From positions 1,674,001 through 1,738,000 of the forward strand of contig KV748184.1 in NCBI GenBank assembly GCA_001692895.1: 64,000 bases of DNA, written 5' to 3'. The translations under genes were made by a program, and so were the position numbers. The notes beneath the pieces are model-generated. The model was not told where the DNA came from. It worked only from the letters and a program-made list of their open reading frames with translations, and made no database searches. Within the stretch, counting starts at the first letter, position 1; the number at the start of each line of letters is the position of its first letter. The DNA is from Cenococcum geophilum 1.58. Lineage: Eukaryota > Ascomycota > Dothideomycetes > Gloniales > Gloniaceae. Shown piece after piece: positions 34,706-46,002 of this stretch.

Positions 34706-37700
34706 ATGTCCAATTCTAGACTTGTCAATTTGTCTAAACCCTTGGGACTGCCTTTAAAGCGCGATAATACCTACGAGAGTCCGAAACCTCCAATACTCAA
34801 GCGAAAAAGAGACACTACAATCGACCCACAATCGTTCCCAAAACCGTTCGTGATACGAGTAAGCTAAATTGAGATGCGTATTAGTAGACAATTGCTAATC
34901 TCCAAGCCAGCCTTGCCCCAAATCTCTTTACGAGAAACCCTCCACATTCACGCCTATCCACCTAATCCCACGATCCCAATTACCTCTAACATATCTTGAC
35001 CTCACTGCAAGCTCGTCAGATTTTCCGTCCAGCCGCCTCTTTTCTGCACATATCGAAATACTAGAGCGAGACAATGGACCTGAAAACGGAGCTGAGTCAC
35101 CGAAAGTGCTCGTTGCACGATATGAGACTGATAAGTCTATGTACGCCGTTGAACGCGTTCAGAAAGACATATATGGATTATGCAAGCTTGCAAGCTGGCT
35201 GAAAGAAAGAGATATCTCTAATTTGTATATGTCCTCTCAAAACTATACTGTTACGACCCTTCAGCGAAATCTCGTCTCTCAAAATGCCAGAGAATGGTGG
35301 CACCAGGCAGCGTTAGACGGTAATGGAATTCCAGAGCCGGATAAACAGCCGCCGAAACGTCTTCGAGTATCAATGTTGCGCCCTACAAATGTCCAATCAG
35401 TTCCTACACTGTCCGTAGATCAGGAGCATCCCAGCACAGGAACTTTGCCAGAGGAAACGCAAGATATCCCTAGGGAACATGCACCAATACCCGCCGAAGA
35501 ACCGCTCTCAGGACCGCAAATCTGCGAAAATCTCGTCAACCAGTATCTCGAGGCGCTGTATTTATCCAAAACTTCACTAGCATACTTCGCTAAAGGTCCT
35601 ATATCTCGAGTTCGTGCTGCTTTTAAATACACTGAGACAACTTGCCTTTCAGTATACGAGCTTACTTCCTTCCTTCGATCCATACTACTTGCTCACTCAT
35701 CCATGGACAAAAAATACAGAGAGAAGCTCCCTAAAATAGTTAAAGCTGTACCACCGAGGTCCATGTCAGATGATGAGGTCTGTGACAAGATTAGCTCCGC
35801 AAAAACAAAGAAAGGGAAAGCGAGAAAGATAAAGCTTAGTAAAGATGGGATGTATCCTTATGAGGAACAGTATGTAAGGAAATGGTGGCTATCGGACATC
35901 TCAATTCCCCAAAGGTACGGAGAAGAGACAGGCGAAGAGCGCCTCAAAAGGCGAATTGGCGACTTGCGAATACGCGAAACGCTGGCGCAGCTCATTCTTA
36001 TGCTAGAGATATTGGCGTTGGAAGCTTTGCCAGCGTACAAGGTACCTCAGCCGGAGCATGATGGAAAGCATGATGAGAGCCAGGCGCGGAAAGATCCTGA
36101 AGCAAAATCTAAGAAGAGGAAACCAAAGAAGCTCCAGGATATAAAGCTACTTATTGACTTACTGCTGGACAAGTTGTGTATTTGGCAGTCGGTGGAACAA
36201 GATGAAAGTGTTTTCTTTCAAGCGAAGCCATCAAATCATGGCGAAGCGCTAGACACCAACTCAACTAAAGCGGCTAACGGCGATCGGCTACGGAACTTTT
36301 GTATAGAAGTGATCATTCCCTTGTAAGCTCTTTCTCTCTAAGTAGCCTGCAGATGCTTACAAATTTATAGCTACATGAGCAGGCTCCCAGAACAAGCTGC
36401 TTCGATCAACAAAAAGCTTGGTGGCCCCGTCGCTACATCGCCTGCAAAGCGGAAAGTGACTAAACCCCCCATAGCCTCCCGAAAATCAGGGGAGCCAGGA
36501 GAACCCGATTCCAAGAAATCCCGTCGAACTTTGGGAAGGACTTCTACCGACACAACAAAGCAGACTTCTCAACAACCCACGCCTTCATTTCACCGCTCTG
36601 CTACCGACCCAGCTCTCATCCCTGGCTTAAAGCGCGAAGGCAGTGAGGTGCCTCTTTCAGCAATTCCATTCCAGCGCAGTCCATCCACAGCCTCTAACAG
36701 GCAGGCTCTATCGCAGTTTAAACGCTTAAGCCAGCGAGAGGTTGATTTTAGTACAAAATCAGCGGCTACTGAAGCCAAGCTCAAGCGGAAAAAGAGAGTC
36801 GAGGATGAATTGAAGGAGGCTATCTCAACATTGAAAAAGCCCAATCGCGGAGCAGCGGTTGGTGGGTATGTTGATGAAGTCGAGAGAAGGGGCTTAGGGA
36901 TAGTTGGTCGATTGAAAAGTAAGTTAATACCCTACAATGAACGGTACGCGACACTAATCTTCAACGTAAATCTACAGAAACAGCAAACCCCAATCGCAAG
37001 GCTTTACAGACTGTCCAAGTGACTGCAACTCCCAAGCGCGTAAGAAGGTCAAAAGATATTGGACAGGAAACACCTATCCATCATTACACTCCTTTCATTA
37101 GAGCAGGACAGGGAGACCTCGTGCCACCGTCCAGCAACTTCCGTGTCCCGTCTTCAGCTGTCCAGCCTCCACCGTCTTTTGTTCCAGGAACCGACCCTTG
37201 CAGTACCTCACGGCTAAGAAATGGTCAAGGCGTGGCAGAAACCCCATCTAGAGGATCTGGGAAGACTGCTTCCTTTTGTACAGACGCTGGTCAGCTAGAG
37301 AAACTCACGGAAGCCGGCACGCATCGCCACTTTTCTCTCTTAGGCCGTAGTACCTGCTCGTCACTTTCTGAAGAAACCAGTGCGGATACAACAATCTTCC
37401 AAACACCTTCGAAACCGCGAGCTCGTAGGTTAGATACAGATACACAGGGCATCAAATCTTCTACTATCTTTGCAACACCAGTAAAGATGGGGACCTCTAC
37501 AGTTGTAGCAGCCATTACTGGTGTCAAATCTCCCCCTATTTTTGATACTCGTGTCAAAGCTACCGCTTCTGTTACTACCTCAACTTTCACAATTGGCGCC
37601 AAATCTCCTGGAGCCAATATATTCACTACGCTAGTTAAACCGGCTAGTACAGGAGCAACTACTGTCACTGCAACGCTGATAACTTCTACTTCGGACGACT

Positions 37701-37771
37701 CGCAAGGAAAAAGGGAGGAAAAATCGATTTATGATGCATTAGGATGGGATGATACCGACGATATTTCATGA
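34706..37771 (+). CDS. SLD3: DNA replication regulator Sld3
   Basis: Sld3 loads Cdc45 onto the Mcm2-7 helicase after CDK phosphorylation and thereby fires replication origins. Predicted exons are 34,706-34,858, 34,911-36,322, 36,371-36,918 and 36,978-37,771 (968 aa), with introns of 52, 48 and 59 nt, all GT-AG and all in frame. The conserved Sld3 domain spans roughly residues 230-500. It includes YVRKWWLSD, then RLKRRIGDLRIRETLAQLIL (a signature block of the fungal family), and VIIPFYMSRLPE across the second junction, then KKLGGP. The C-terminal third is Ser/Pro/Thr-rich with many SP/TP sites, as expected for a CDK target, and ends IYDALGWDDTDDIS. The start ATG gives MSNSRLVNLSKPLG. The upstream hAT element ends about 100 bp before the start, so the promoter is short or lies partly in transposon-derived DNA. 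Confidence 0.9.
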
Positions 37772-38104
37772 GCTTTGTTGGTGTTTCTGAGGTATGGCCT
37801 TTGCATTTGCATTAGATCAGGTGTTAAAGACAACGGATCGATTATAAGAGGAGCATTGCGCCGGCGTTTGATCAGCTCGAGATGGTATTCTGGGGAAGGC
37901 AACTCATAGGATATTGCAAATGTGACTCTCTCTAGGTCGCTGCCGTTGCGTTCCACCGGGACCCGTGAATTCTTCTGCCTAAGCGGAACAGAAACGCTAC
38001 ACTTCTATCATGGTGTTCATAGTGTAAAACAGCTATGCAATGATTTCCAAATCATAAATAAGAGAAAATGACAGGAAGGGGAAAATACATTTCACACGCA
38101 TCGA
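37772..38104. other. Intergenic between convergent SLD3 and the HET pseudogene
   Basis: 332 bp shared by the two 3' ends. It contains short A-rich stretches (AAATAAGAGAAAATG) that could serve 3' end formation. No gene seen. Confidence 0.4.
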
Positions 38105-40092
38105 TCAAAGAAGGCGCACTATCTGCTCATCGATATCGTGTCGATCCATGATCTCGCCGTTCATAATGCCGTGAATACAGCAACACCCGACAAGAGTAGC
38201 AAATCGCTGCCGAATTCTTCAGGAGGTATACCTCAGGTCGCTGACCTAAGTGACGAAGTACGAACGGTATTGAACCTCCACGGAGCATAAATACCAAATC
38301 ACCAGGACGGGTCGTCAAAGGACCCATTCCCATCACCTTCGTCAGTGACAAAAAATTGGGTCTTACGAATTGCTGTAATTTTATGACTATAGCGGTAAAA
38401 GTTTTCCAACCTAAACTTGAAGTGGCTTGGCTGATCATCAGAATGTTTGCCTGCTTGACAAATTTCCGGATAGTCAGAGTATAGGATAATGGCGGATCTA
38501 AGCCCTGCAATATTATCAGGACGGGCACGACGTAGCCTTTGGTCGACCAGGGCGCCCATCGTTAAAGTGTACTAAAGGTCTTCTGAATCAATTTCTCGAT
38601 GTGCAAGACGAGCGGATTTTGCAATCTTGAAAAGCTCGTCCCCCTCTTCAAGCTTCTCGCCAGTGGAGACAATAATATCTACCTTGAATCCAGTGACTGT
38701 GAGTACTCCATTTTTGCATCGCATCACGTTGAGCTCAGAGTGTTTAGAAGCCGCAAAAAAAACCCACAAATGTCTGTTATATTTGAAGTCCGATGCCTTG
38801 GACATGTAAGGAATCCGTGATGGGTGCTCTTGAGCCGGCGTGCCTGGACTCTCAGTCTTCAGATATAGCGGATCCAATGTTCCTGTGTTCTGGATGATTA
38901 CCAGCGCGGCCCGGCAAAACACCTCAGCAACTGGCAGGGAGTAATCCGGAACTATTGGATTCGCGCCGGCCCAGCTATTCACTAAACCTAGAACGCCATA
39001 TATCCTATCAGGAAGCTCACTAGTTTCTCGGAATCTTGCTTGGTATAGGACGTCCCACAAATGAGTAGGCTTAAATTCGCCATCACAAACGTAATCCGGA
39101 CGGAGAGTGAAAATAACGCATGCAAAGTCGGAAATTTCACGCAGAGCGTAGATTTCTCTAGTGAAATACTTGAACTACTTTATGCAGCAGGGCAAGCGAC
39201 TGTAATGACGTTTGAACGTGAAGGCGGCCCTCAAATAAGTCTCGAGAGGCTCCAGAAAAGCTCCGCACATTACCGTTGCTTTTGGCGCCAGGACTGCTTC
39301 CTAAAGCGTCCACATTCTCTTCCACCAAGGTTGGCACAAGTGGTTAACCTACCTTTGGAGGACAGCATGCCAGGATGGCGAGAACTCCAGTTTTGAGTCT
39401 GAGCCGACTTGGTAAAAGGGCAATTCATACAGATACCGATCGTCTGCCAACATATGAAGTGCCTCGCATGCTCTAGATAGGCCGTTCGCTCTAGAATTCT
39501 GGGACAGAGGCATAGGGAAAGTCGAGGGAAATGGAAGTCTATTTTCTTCCAGAAATACGTCCAATTTCTCAAGGCCAACCTAGCCTAGGCGATCCGGCCT
39601 ACTTGAGATATTCTGCATCTTGGTAATATAATAGTCCGTGAAATCGCAGTTCCGCTTCCTCTTTACCGATCTAGATCAGCGCCTCCTGAGTCAAGCGGTA
39701 TATGTCACCCATCATACCAACCTGCTGGGATCGCTCCACACCATCTTCTTGGTTGGTGCAAAGAGCATCAATCCATATCATGATGCCGGTTCAACAATCT
39801 CCCTAAGGCGGCGGAGGGCAGACTCCAGGGAGATAATCGCCTGTCTCCTAACGCCATTGATGATAATCGGTCCCGTGAGGTTTGGATCACCCCACGCGTA
39901 CGAAAGAGCGTAGTACTTTGGTCAACTGTCAAGAGCTGCAACTGTAAGTTTGCAACTTATTTCATCGTTCCAATTCCCTGGCAAAATAGAAATCAGTCGG
40001 GTTTCACGTCGCCCACTGTCGAGGTCGGTGTAGATTTCGTGGGTCTGTCCAGCCGGCACATCTTTGGATACGATCAATTCCTGTGGTTCCAT
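38105..40092 (-). pseudogene. HET-domain (heterokaryon incompatibility) gene, decayed
   Basis: HET proteins trigger cell death after fusion of unlike fungal strains. From about ATG 40,092 the protein reads SCKLTVAALDS, then YALSYAWGDPNLTGPIIING (first HET block), WIDALCTNQEDGVERSQQVG (second block), RMWTL-EAVLAP (third), DRIYGVLGLV and PDYSLPVAEVFCRAAL, and ends CIHGIMNGEIMDRHDIDEQIV. The reading is broken by a TGA at 39,922-39,924, a frameshift near 39,780, and TAG stops at 39,671-39,673 (for Trp in LIWIG), 39,301-39,303 (for Gln in TLQEA) and 39,175-39,177. Further frame changes lie near 38,345 and 38,210. Total length would be about 640 aa, normal for the family. Several stops are the G-to-A/C-to-T type, consistent with mild RIP. 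None can be bridged by an obvious intron. Confidence 0.85.
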
Positions 40093-41166
40093 CGAGACTG
40101 ATTCTGGTGTTTGGATGAATGATTGCGACAATATAAGATCACTTGAGAAGATTGAACAAAACGACCCATAGCGGTAAGTTAAGAGTAACGAGGAATTGTT
40201 GATAACGCTAATATTCGAAATACCAATAAATAATAACGGGGCGCAGTGAGGAAACGATAGCCAGAGTATCTGGCACTCTGCGTCGTAGTGAAAGTTGAGA
40301 CGATTCCAGCCTCGACGTCCCTATCAGCCATCAGCCTCGTCACGTGAAGAGGGGTGTGTAAGGTAGCCATGGTTTGCATGACATGGTCTTACAAAACTGT
40401 AGTTTTTACACACTTTATCATCAATATATATAGTTAGCTTTTGGCGTAGCGGAATACCTTCGAAAGTAAATGATATTGACTGCCTAGCTGCTGTAGTGGA
40501 CCTCATTGAAACAACTGGCCCGTCGTACTGAAATAGTAATATCATTCTGCTACCAGGGGTTCCGAACATATATGGCCAAACTATACCTGGGTTGTCACTT
40601 ACTGTAATATAAGTGGTGGGTCTGCTCCTAATCCAGCCTAGCTGGCAGTGACGTTAGGTTACCAAATTCAGAGTTACAACCATCATGTACTTGTCATCGA
40701 CATCCTTACATCAGAATCATAAGAATGGAGAGTTAAGGAATGGTTGCTAAGAGAAACATTCTATTCATAACCTCGTCAATTCATTAAGTTTAGTAGAAGA
40801 AATAAATAAAACAGAGCCCAATTTCCTCATCCCACCCCCTCACTTTCCATGCAAAAGTCGTTTAGCACTTTGAGTTTATTATAATCGCCATAACCAAAAG
40901 CTCTTAGAGAAACACATGGGTTCGCTGCTACAACAGTCCTTGATCAGTTGCCGACTCTCATAACCGCTCCAACTCGTCGTAAAACCTTACAAAGGGAAGA
41001 AGAGTCAACAAAAAAAACAGTCCTCTCAAATATAAGCGTGCCACAAGTGGATCCGTTAGTATCCAGCTTGAGGTATAACTAACCAAGCAGGCATCATATC
41101 AACTCCTGAATCTGATAAATGGAACGACAAAGTGCGCACCAAGAGCCAGATATCAAACAAAACAGT
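40093..41166. other. Intergenic, upstream of the HET remnant
   Basis: About 1.07 kb. One 81-codon minus-strand frame (40,324-40,569, with SISFTFEGIPLRQK) has no recognised relatives and no clear gene context, so I do not call it. The region includes the 3' flank of the DUF3824 gene. Confidence 0.4.
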
Positions 41167-42861
41167 TTAATATCTTGCTGGGGGGGCCCCAATTGGCGGC
41201 GGGGGAACGCCGGCCGAGTAAGGGTTCGCGTCCGCATATGTAGGATACGGTTGAGCTACATGGTACGCAGAATACTGGTTAGCCAAGCCATTCATTCCAA
41301 AAGCATTCTGCCGGGCCTCTCTCTCGCGCCTTTCGCGTTGCTTTCTACGTTTTCGTCGCTTCGCTTCTAATTCATGGACAACATGACGCTGCTCGTTCAT
41401 TTCTTTCCACTCAGAGAACGCGCTCTTGATGCCTAGCGCGGCGATGCCAACGGCTGCCGCGTCCTGAAGCATATTCTTCGACTTGCGCTTACGCGCTTCC
41501 TCGGGCGACATCTCACCCTCTCCTACAAGCCTACGCCTCTTTTCCGACGCTACCATAGACGAATAGACACCGTGCGCGGCGTGAATGGTCGCAACAGTAG
41601 CCAACCCGGCAGTAATGAGTTCCTTACCTCGTAACTTCTTGCGCCTATTTTCCATATCCGTCGTTGATTCCGAGTCTATACTGCTATCCCTCTTCTTGTC
41701 TCCACTGCGGTTCCTACCGCCTCGTGGTCCATCGTTGTAGTCGTCACCACTTCGATTCTTAGTGTAGTTGCGTCCACGTGAGGGCACATAACTATCTTCG
41801 CTTGAGACACTACGAGAGCGATCGCGCTTGGATCGTGACTTTGAGCGAACGCGGTCGTAAATGGCTTTACCGGCTGCAAGTACGGCGCCAGCGCCAGCAA
41901 CATCTCTAAGAGTATTGCCTCCGCCTCCACGCCCACGGGACTGAGAGCGTTTGCGGCCAAAGATAGATCCGGATCGTGAGCGACCACTTCGAGATCGGGA
42001 TCGGGATCGAGATCGAGATCCGTCTCGGCCTCGAGATTGTGAGCGAGCTCCATTCGCGAGACGGGTGGCGATCAGGCCACCAATGGCGGATTCGGCAACA
42101 TGACGCTTTGACTTGCGACTAGGATCCCTGTCTACAATACTGTCGATACCAGCGGCACCCAGGGCAGCAGTTGCAATGCGTTGGCCTTTTTCGCCAGTCC
42201 AGGGACCGGGTTCTTTGCGGCTACGGAAAGCTTCGACGGCTCCGGCAACAATTGCTGCCTTTGCAGCTTGTTCCCATTTCTTTTCTGTTTTGTGGCGACC
42301 ACCGCCACGGCTCCTGCTCCGGTCGTGCTCGTCTGAACTGTAGCGGCGGTCGTACCGATCGCTGCCTCTGCGGTGACGTGACCTATCGCGGCTCCTGCTT
42401 CGGGAACGACGACCGGCGACAGCTCCGATAACGCTTCCAAGACCAAGGCCTTCGCCCAAGTCCTTTAGAGAATCAACGACGGACTTGCGGCGGTGGCGAG
42501 ACTTGTCGAAGTCATCAGAATGGTAGCCACCGCGATCGTCATAACGGCCACGTTCACGGTCAGAGCGAGCATAGGCGTAATCAGACCGATCGTCGTAATC
42601 GCGACGACCGACTGAGCGGGCACGTTTTGGCTGATAGGCCTCGCGGTATCTGGTTTGACGATACTCTGCACCGGGAGGTGGGAAATCTCGAGGAATGTCT
42701 TCGATGCTGTCTTCGCGCGTACGGTAGACTAAGTCACGGACAGGCGCGCCCTTGGTTCCGCGCTCGACATACGTGGTCTCTGCAACATATTCGGGCTCTC
42801 TCTCACGGGTGCGACGCGACCCGTGTCGTCGAGGGCGGTCATCGTAGCCGTATTCAGACAT
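41167..42861 (-). CDS. Arg/Ser-rich DUF3824 family protein
   Basis: An uninterrupted 564-codon gene, ATG at 42,861 (MSEYGYDDRPRRHGSRRTRE) to TAA at 41,167. It has an Arg/Asp/Tyr-rich N-terminus, then three or four hydrophobic Gly/Ala-rich segments (KDLGEGLGLGSVIGAVAG, AAKAAIVAGAVEAF, RDVAGAGAVLAAGKAIY) set between RS-rich tracts (SRSRSRSRSRSGRSRSGS), then a charged region and a Pro/Tyr-rich tail (GVPPPPIGAPPARY). This layout is that of fungal proteins carrying DUF3824. No function is established to my knowledge. The RS tracts resemble splicing-factor RS domains, but there is no RNA-binding domain. No intron is needed. GC-rich codon use matches the neighbours. Confidence 0.8.
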   Translation of the reverse strand: MSEYGYDDRPRRHGSRRTREREPEYVAETTYVERGTKGAPVRDLVYRTREDSIEDIPRDFPPPGAEYRQTRYREAYQPKRARSVGRRDYDDRSDYAYARSDRERGRYDDRGGYHSDDFDKSRHRRKSVVDSLKDLGEGLGLGSVIGAVAGRRSRSRSRDRSRHRRGSDRYDRRYSSDEHDRSRSRGGGRHKTEKKWEQAAKAAIVAGAVEAFRSRKEPGPWTGEKGQRIATAALGAAGIDSIVDRDPSRKSKRHVAESAIGGLIATRLANGARSQSRGRDGSRSRSRSRSRSGRSRSGSIFGRKRSQSRGRGGGGNTLRDVAGAGAVLAAGKAIYDRVRSKSRSKRDRSRSVSSEDSYVPSRGRNYTKNRSGDDYNDGPRGGRNRSGDKKRDSSIDSESTTDMENRRKKLRGKELITAGLATVATIHAAHGVYSSMVASEKRRRLVGEGEMSPEEARKRKSKNMLQDAAAVGIAALGIKSAFSEWKEMNEQRHVVHELEAKRRKRRKQRERREREARQNAFGMNGLANQYSAYHVAQPYPTYADANPYSAGVPPPPIGAPPARY

Positions 42862-44078
42862 GATTGTGGTTTAGCCCTGGTGACGGGTGAAAGAGGTAGT
42901 AATTCGAGGTAGTTTCGGGGCAGTCGGATTCGCTCGATCTAAATAAAATTACGATGGTTAGCATCATGTTGAGGTCAGTAGATCGAATAGCACAAAAATT
43001 AAAACATACGGTTTATTCGATGAGGTAGGGCGGAGTAGCTTCGCGCGCTGACGAAGTGGGTAGGTCAACGAAGAATGATGGTGGAGCGAAAGACGAAACG
43101 AAGTGATAAAAGGGGGGATGTGGAGGGCTGGTAGAGGACACGAGAGGGTATTTAATCAGTGCAGGAAAGAGGCTGACACCGGTGAATAGGGAGAACTCGG
43201 CACAGCTATGAGGCTGGTGAGTAAGTGCGTTTAGAAGTGGTGGTTGCCGGAAAGGCAACGAGGAGGGCCTTGAGTTTTGCGGGGCGTGTCTGCTGGGGTG
43301 ATGTCATGCGCAAGTTGGCAAGCAAGCATGCGAGGTGCTCCTCTGAATTATGCCAAACTCGAGGAGCGAATGATAGGTACCAGAATAGACGGTCTAGCGG
43401 TGAAAATCCAACCCCTGACGTATGACGCTCTCTTTCTCTTCCTCGTCTGTCGCAGCTCCCGCCGTAAGCCCCGCGTGCCGTGCCACAGTTCACTTAGCCG
43501 TGCGAGCTGAGGGGACTCCGCCTCGACAGCCCCATCAGTGACTCAACCGTTATTGGCTGCCGGTAAGGATCCGGTCAATCCTCTCCGCTGACCACTGCTT
43601 CTCGAAGAAGTGTTCAGTCTTCTAGACACATTTTCGAACACGTGCAAACAATCCAATGTCAACCTGTTATCCCACCTGTCCACTCTGCTCTGCGGCCAGA
43701 TTTCAACCCATCCCACTCCCGTTGCCGGGATCCCCTGATTGATTGTGCCAACTCATCGATTTGACGTGTTGAAATGATGACGAAGCAATCTGCCCAAGAT
43801 CCAATTGAAAGTCACAAGTATTGCACATTGTCCAATAAGCCAAAGCTCCTGTAGGAGAACAGGATGCCAAGGCAGTGTAGGAGCTCTATTCGCTCTTGGG
43901 AGTACTCTCCTGTCACCTTATTGTTAGATGTACGTCTCCAAACCCTGCCCCAAAACTGCCCGTGCACGTGGGGTGTTGACAGACCCATGAGCTATGACGT
44001 TACGTCCCTTATTGATTACACTTTCTAACACCCGAACCTGCACATGAAACTATCACCCCTCGTTCACGTTTGTCCCCT
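42862..44078. other. Divergent promoter region between DUF3824 gene and carrier gene
   Basis: About 1.2 kb separates the 5' ends of two divergent genes. Several 60-95-codon open frames on both strands overlap one another and show no protein features. The region should hold both promoters. A run rich in CTCT/CCCC lies near 44,040-44,078, just before the carrier ATG. No repeat seen. Confidence 0.45.
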
Positions 44079-45279
44079 ATGTCGGGCAACACAAATACCG
44101 ACATCCTTCTAGTAGGTCCTTAATTCCTCAATAACAGACCAATTGCGCTAAATCAAACTCGCAGGCCGGCGCCATCGCAACATTCACCGTCGACCTCCTA
44201 GCATACCCTCTTGATACTCTCAAGACGCGCATTCAATCTCCAGACTACACGCGCCCATATACCAATGCCGCAACAAAAGCAGTCAACAAGCCCGCGCTAT
44301 TCCGTGGCCTCTATCAAGGCGTGGGCAGCGCCATAATAGCGACGTTACCATCATGTATACCCCATACTCTATTCATATATCCGGCCCAATCCTAATCACC
44401 CCAGCAGGAGTATTCTTCACTACATACGAACGGACCAAGTCGCTCCTTACCCACATCAATCCAGCCACCTCTTCGTCACCCAATGGCCTCATACCTCTCC
44501 CCATCCTTCATGCCGCGGCCTCTTCAACCGCCGAACTGGTCTCCTGCGCCATCCTCACCCCAGCTGAGGTAATCAAACAAAATGCGCAAATGGTCGACAC
44601 CACCCCCTCCTCCACATCATCCACACTCGCCCCAGAGACCAATGCGACCCTGCAAACCCTCGCCAAATTCCGCTCCAACCCGTCCGCCCTCTGGCGCGGC
44701 TACACCGCACTCGCGGGACGTAACCTACCCTTCACAGCACTGCAGTCCCGATATTCAAGCGGCTGAAAGAAGCCACAAAGACACACCGGGAGAGGGGAGG
44801 CGTGAGAACAGGGACGTTGGCAGAAAAGCGGGCTGGTTACGGTGGCGAGTGCCAGCACCGCTGGCGCCATCGCCACCGTCACAGCGACGCCTGCGGATAT
44901 GGTGAAAACGCGGGTCATGCTCGCAGCGGCTGAGAATGCCGCTTCGGAGGCGAGCGCCAGCAAGCCTGAGAAAAGCGGGTCGAATGGTTTAGTCGATGCG
45001 TTTGGGAAGACTGTCAAGAGCGGGAAGGAGGGTGTGGCGAGTGCGGCTACCGCACTGAGCCCGCTGGCGTCATTTGGGAAGAAATGGAGGAAGAGCGCAA
45101 TCGCGATCGGGCGTGAGATCGTTGCTGAAAAAGGCGTTAAGGGACTGTGGCGGGGCGGCGCATTGAGGGGAGTGTGGACGATGTTGGGGAGTGGGTTATA
45201 TCTAGGGGTGTACGAAAGCGAGAGAATATATCTAGCGGGAAGGAGAGGAGAGAACGTGAAGGAAGAGGATCTGTTCTAG
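44079..45279 (+). pseudogene. Mitochondrial carrier, probably the S-adenosylmethionine carrier, frame broken
   Basis: SAM carriers (Pet8/SLC25A26) import S-adenosylmethionine across the inner mitochondrial membrane. Exons are 44,079-44,111, 44,165-44,354 and from 44,405, with introns of 53 and 50 nt. Three mitochondrial-carrier repeats are present with PxD/ExxK/R motifs: PLDTLKTRIQ, PAEVIKQNAQ and PADMVKTRVM. The PAEVIKQ form in repeat 2 suggests the SAM subgroup. The frame slips by one base after LPFTALQ (44,745; TCCCG where TTCCCG would give FPIF) and slips back near 44,832 (an extra G in CGGGCTGG). Between them the protein continues in another frame (PIFKRLKEATKTHRERGG). As written, translation stops at 44,766. 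Either two sequencing errors in short runs or a real pseudogene. The rest is intact to the stop at 45,279. Confidence 0.75.
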
Positions 45280-46002
45280 GAGTCTATTCTCAAGAGAGGT
45301 TTCTAGAAGCATTGCGGGAGTCAATATAAGAGGAATTCTCAACTATCGGATTGTGTAATAGATAACCTCACGAAATCTGCATTATTCTTCTAGTACTCAG
45401 ATATGCGTCTCCATTAAACTTGAACTAGCCCTCATCCAGTTCTATCTTAAGCCATGGCTCGACCAGGTCAGGCGTCGAGGCAATCTATCCCCTTTCCGCA
45501 TGCTGGAACAGCTTTGTGGTGCCTCGTCTCTACATCCACCCTCCCTACAGATGCGCGAGAATGGATATAGCAAGTGTCCTGGCCTAGGAACTCGGTACAA
45601 CTCTTCCGACCGAAGAAAATATCCTCGGTATTAGCAATGTACCGCTCTGCCGCTTTGAAGTTACGTTTTCCAGAGTGGAATAATAGATTACTTCTAGAGC
45701 AACTAGGAATAAAATAGGTCAGTCCATCAGCTGCAAGAGAGTACGTGCCCACAATACCAACATTGGATTGCCATATTAGCATATCCCCTAGATATGCTTG
45801 CAATGTTACCCAGCTTTCGTGACCGCGAAAACTTCCATACCAACAAAGCGTGATGTACAATAGTTTAGTCTAGCTTCCAGAGATAAACCTTCAGGAATGC
45901 GCGGCTCCGAAATCTAAGGGCCTGGATGTCACTCCAAGACTTTGTCCTTTACCATAGCGCCGTTCACACAGAATTCAATGCGGACATAACCGCAAGATGG
46001 TG
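45280..46002. other. Intergenic between convergent carrier and DUF7708 genes
   Basis: The only notable frame is on the minus strand, 45,468-45,860 (130 codons, MYITLCWYGSFRGHESWV...). It has no recognised domain. It may be chance or a decayed 3' extension of the DUF7708 gene, whose stop lies 140 bp upstream of it. Confidence 0.35.

Noticed and set aside
35420..37956. Minus-strand open frames opposite SLD3 (up to 125 codons)
   Set aside because: Shadows of the SLD3 exons, with no independent start context or protein features.
40324..40569. 81-codon minus frame (SISFTFEGIPLRQK), with weak similarity to about 54,240-54,300
   Set aside because: Similarity covers about 40 bp at low identity with no element ends. 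No gene structure supports it.
41676..42671. Frames of 68-125 codons overlapping the DUF3824 gene in other frames
   Set aside because: Produced by the repetitive RS/GC-rich codons of the real gene.
43013..43510. Open frames of 66-95 codons on both strands upstream of DUF3824
   Set aside because: They overlap each other in the divergent promoter region and have no conserved features.
45468..45860. 130-codon minus frame between the carrier and DUF7708 genes
   Set aside because: No domain, no splice link found to the DUF7708 gene, and irregular composition. Mentioned only as uncertain.
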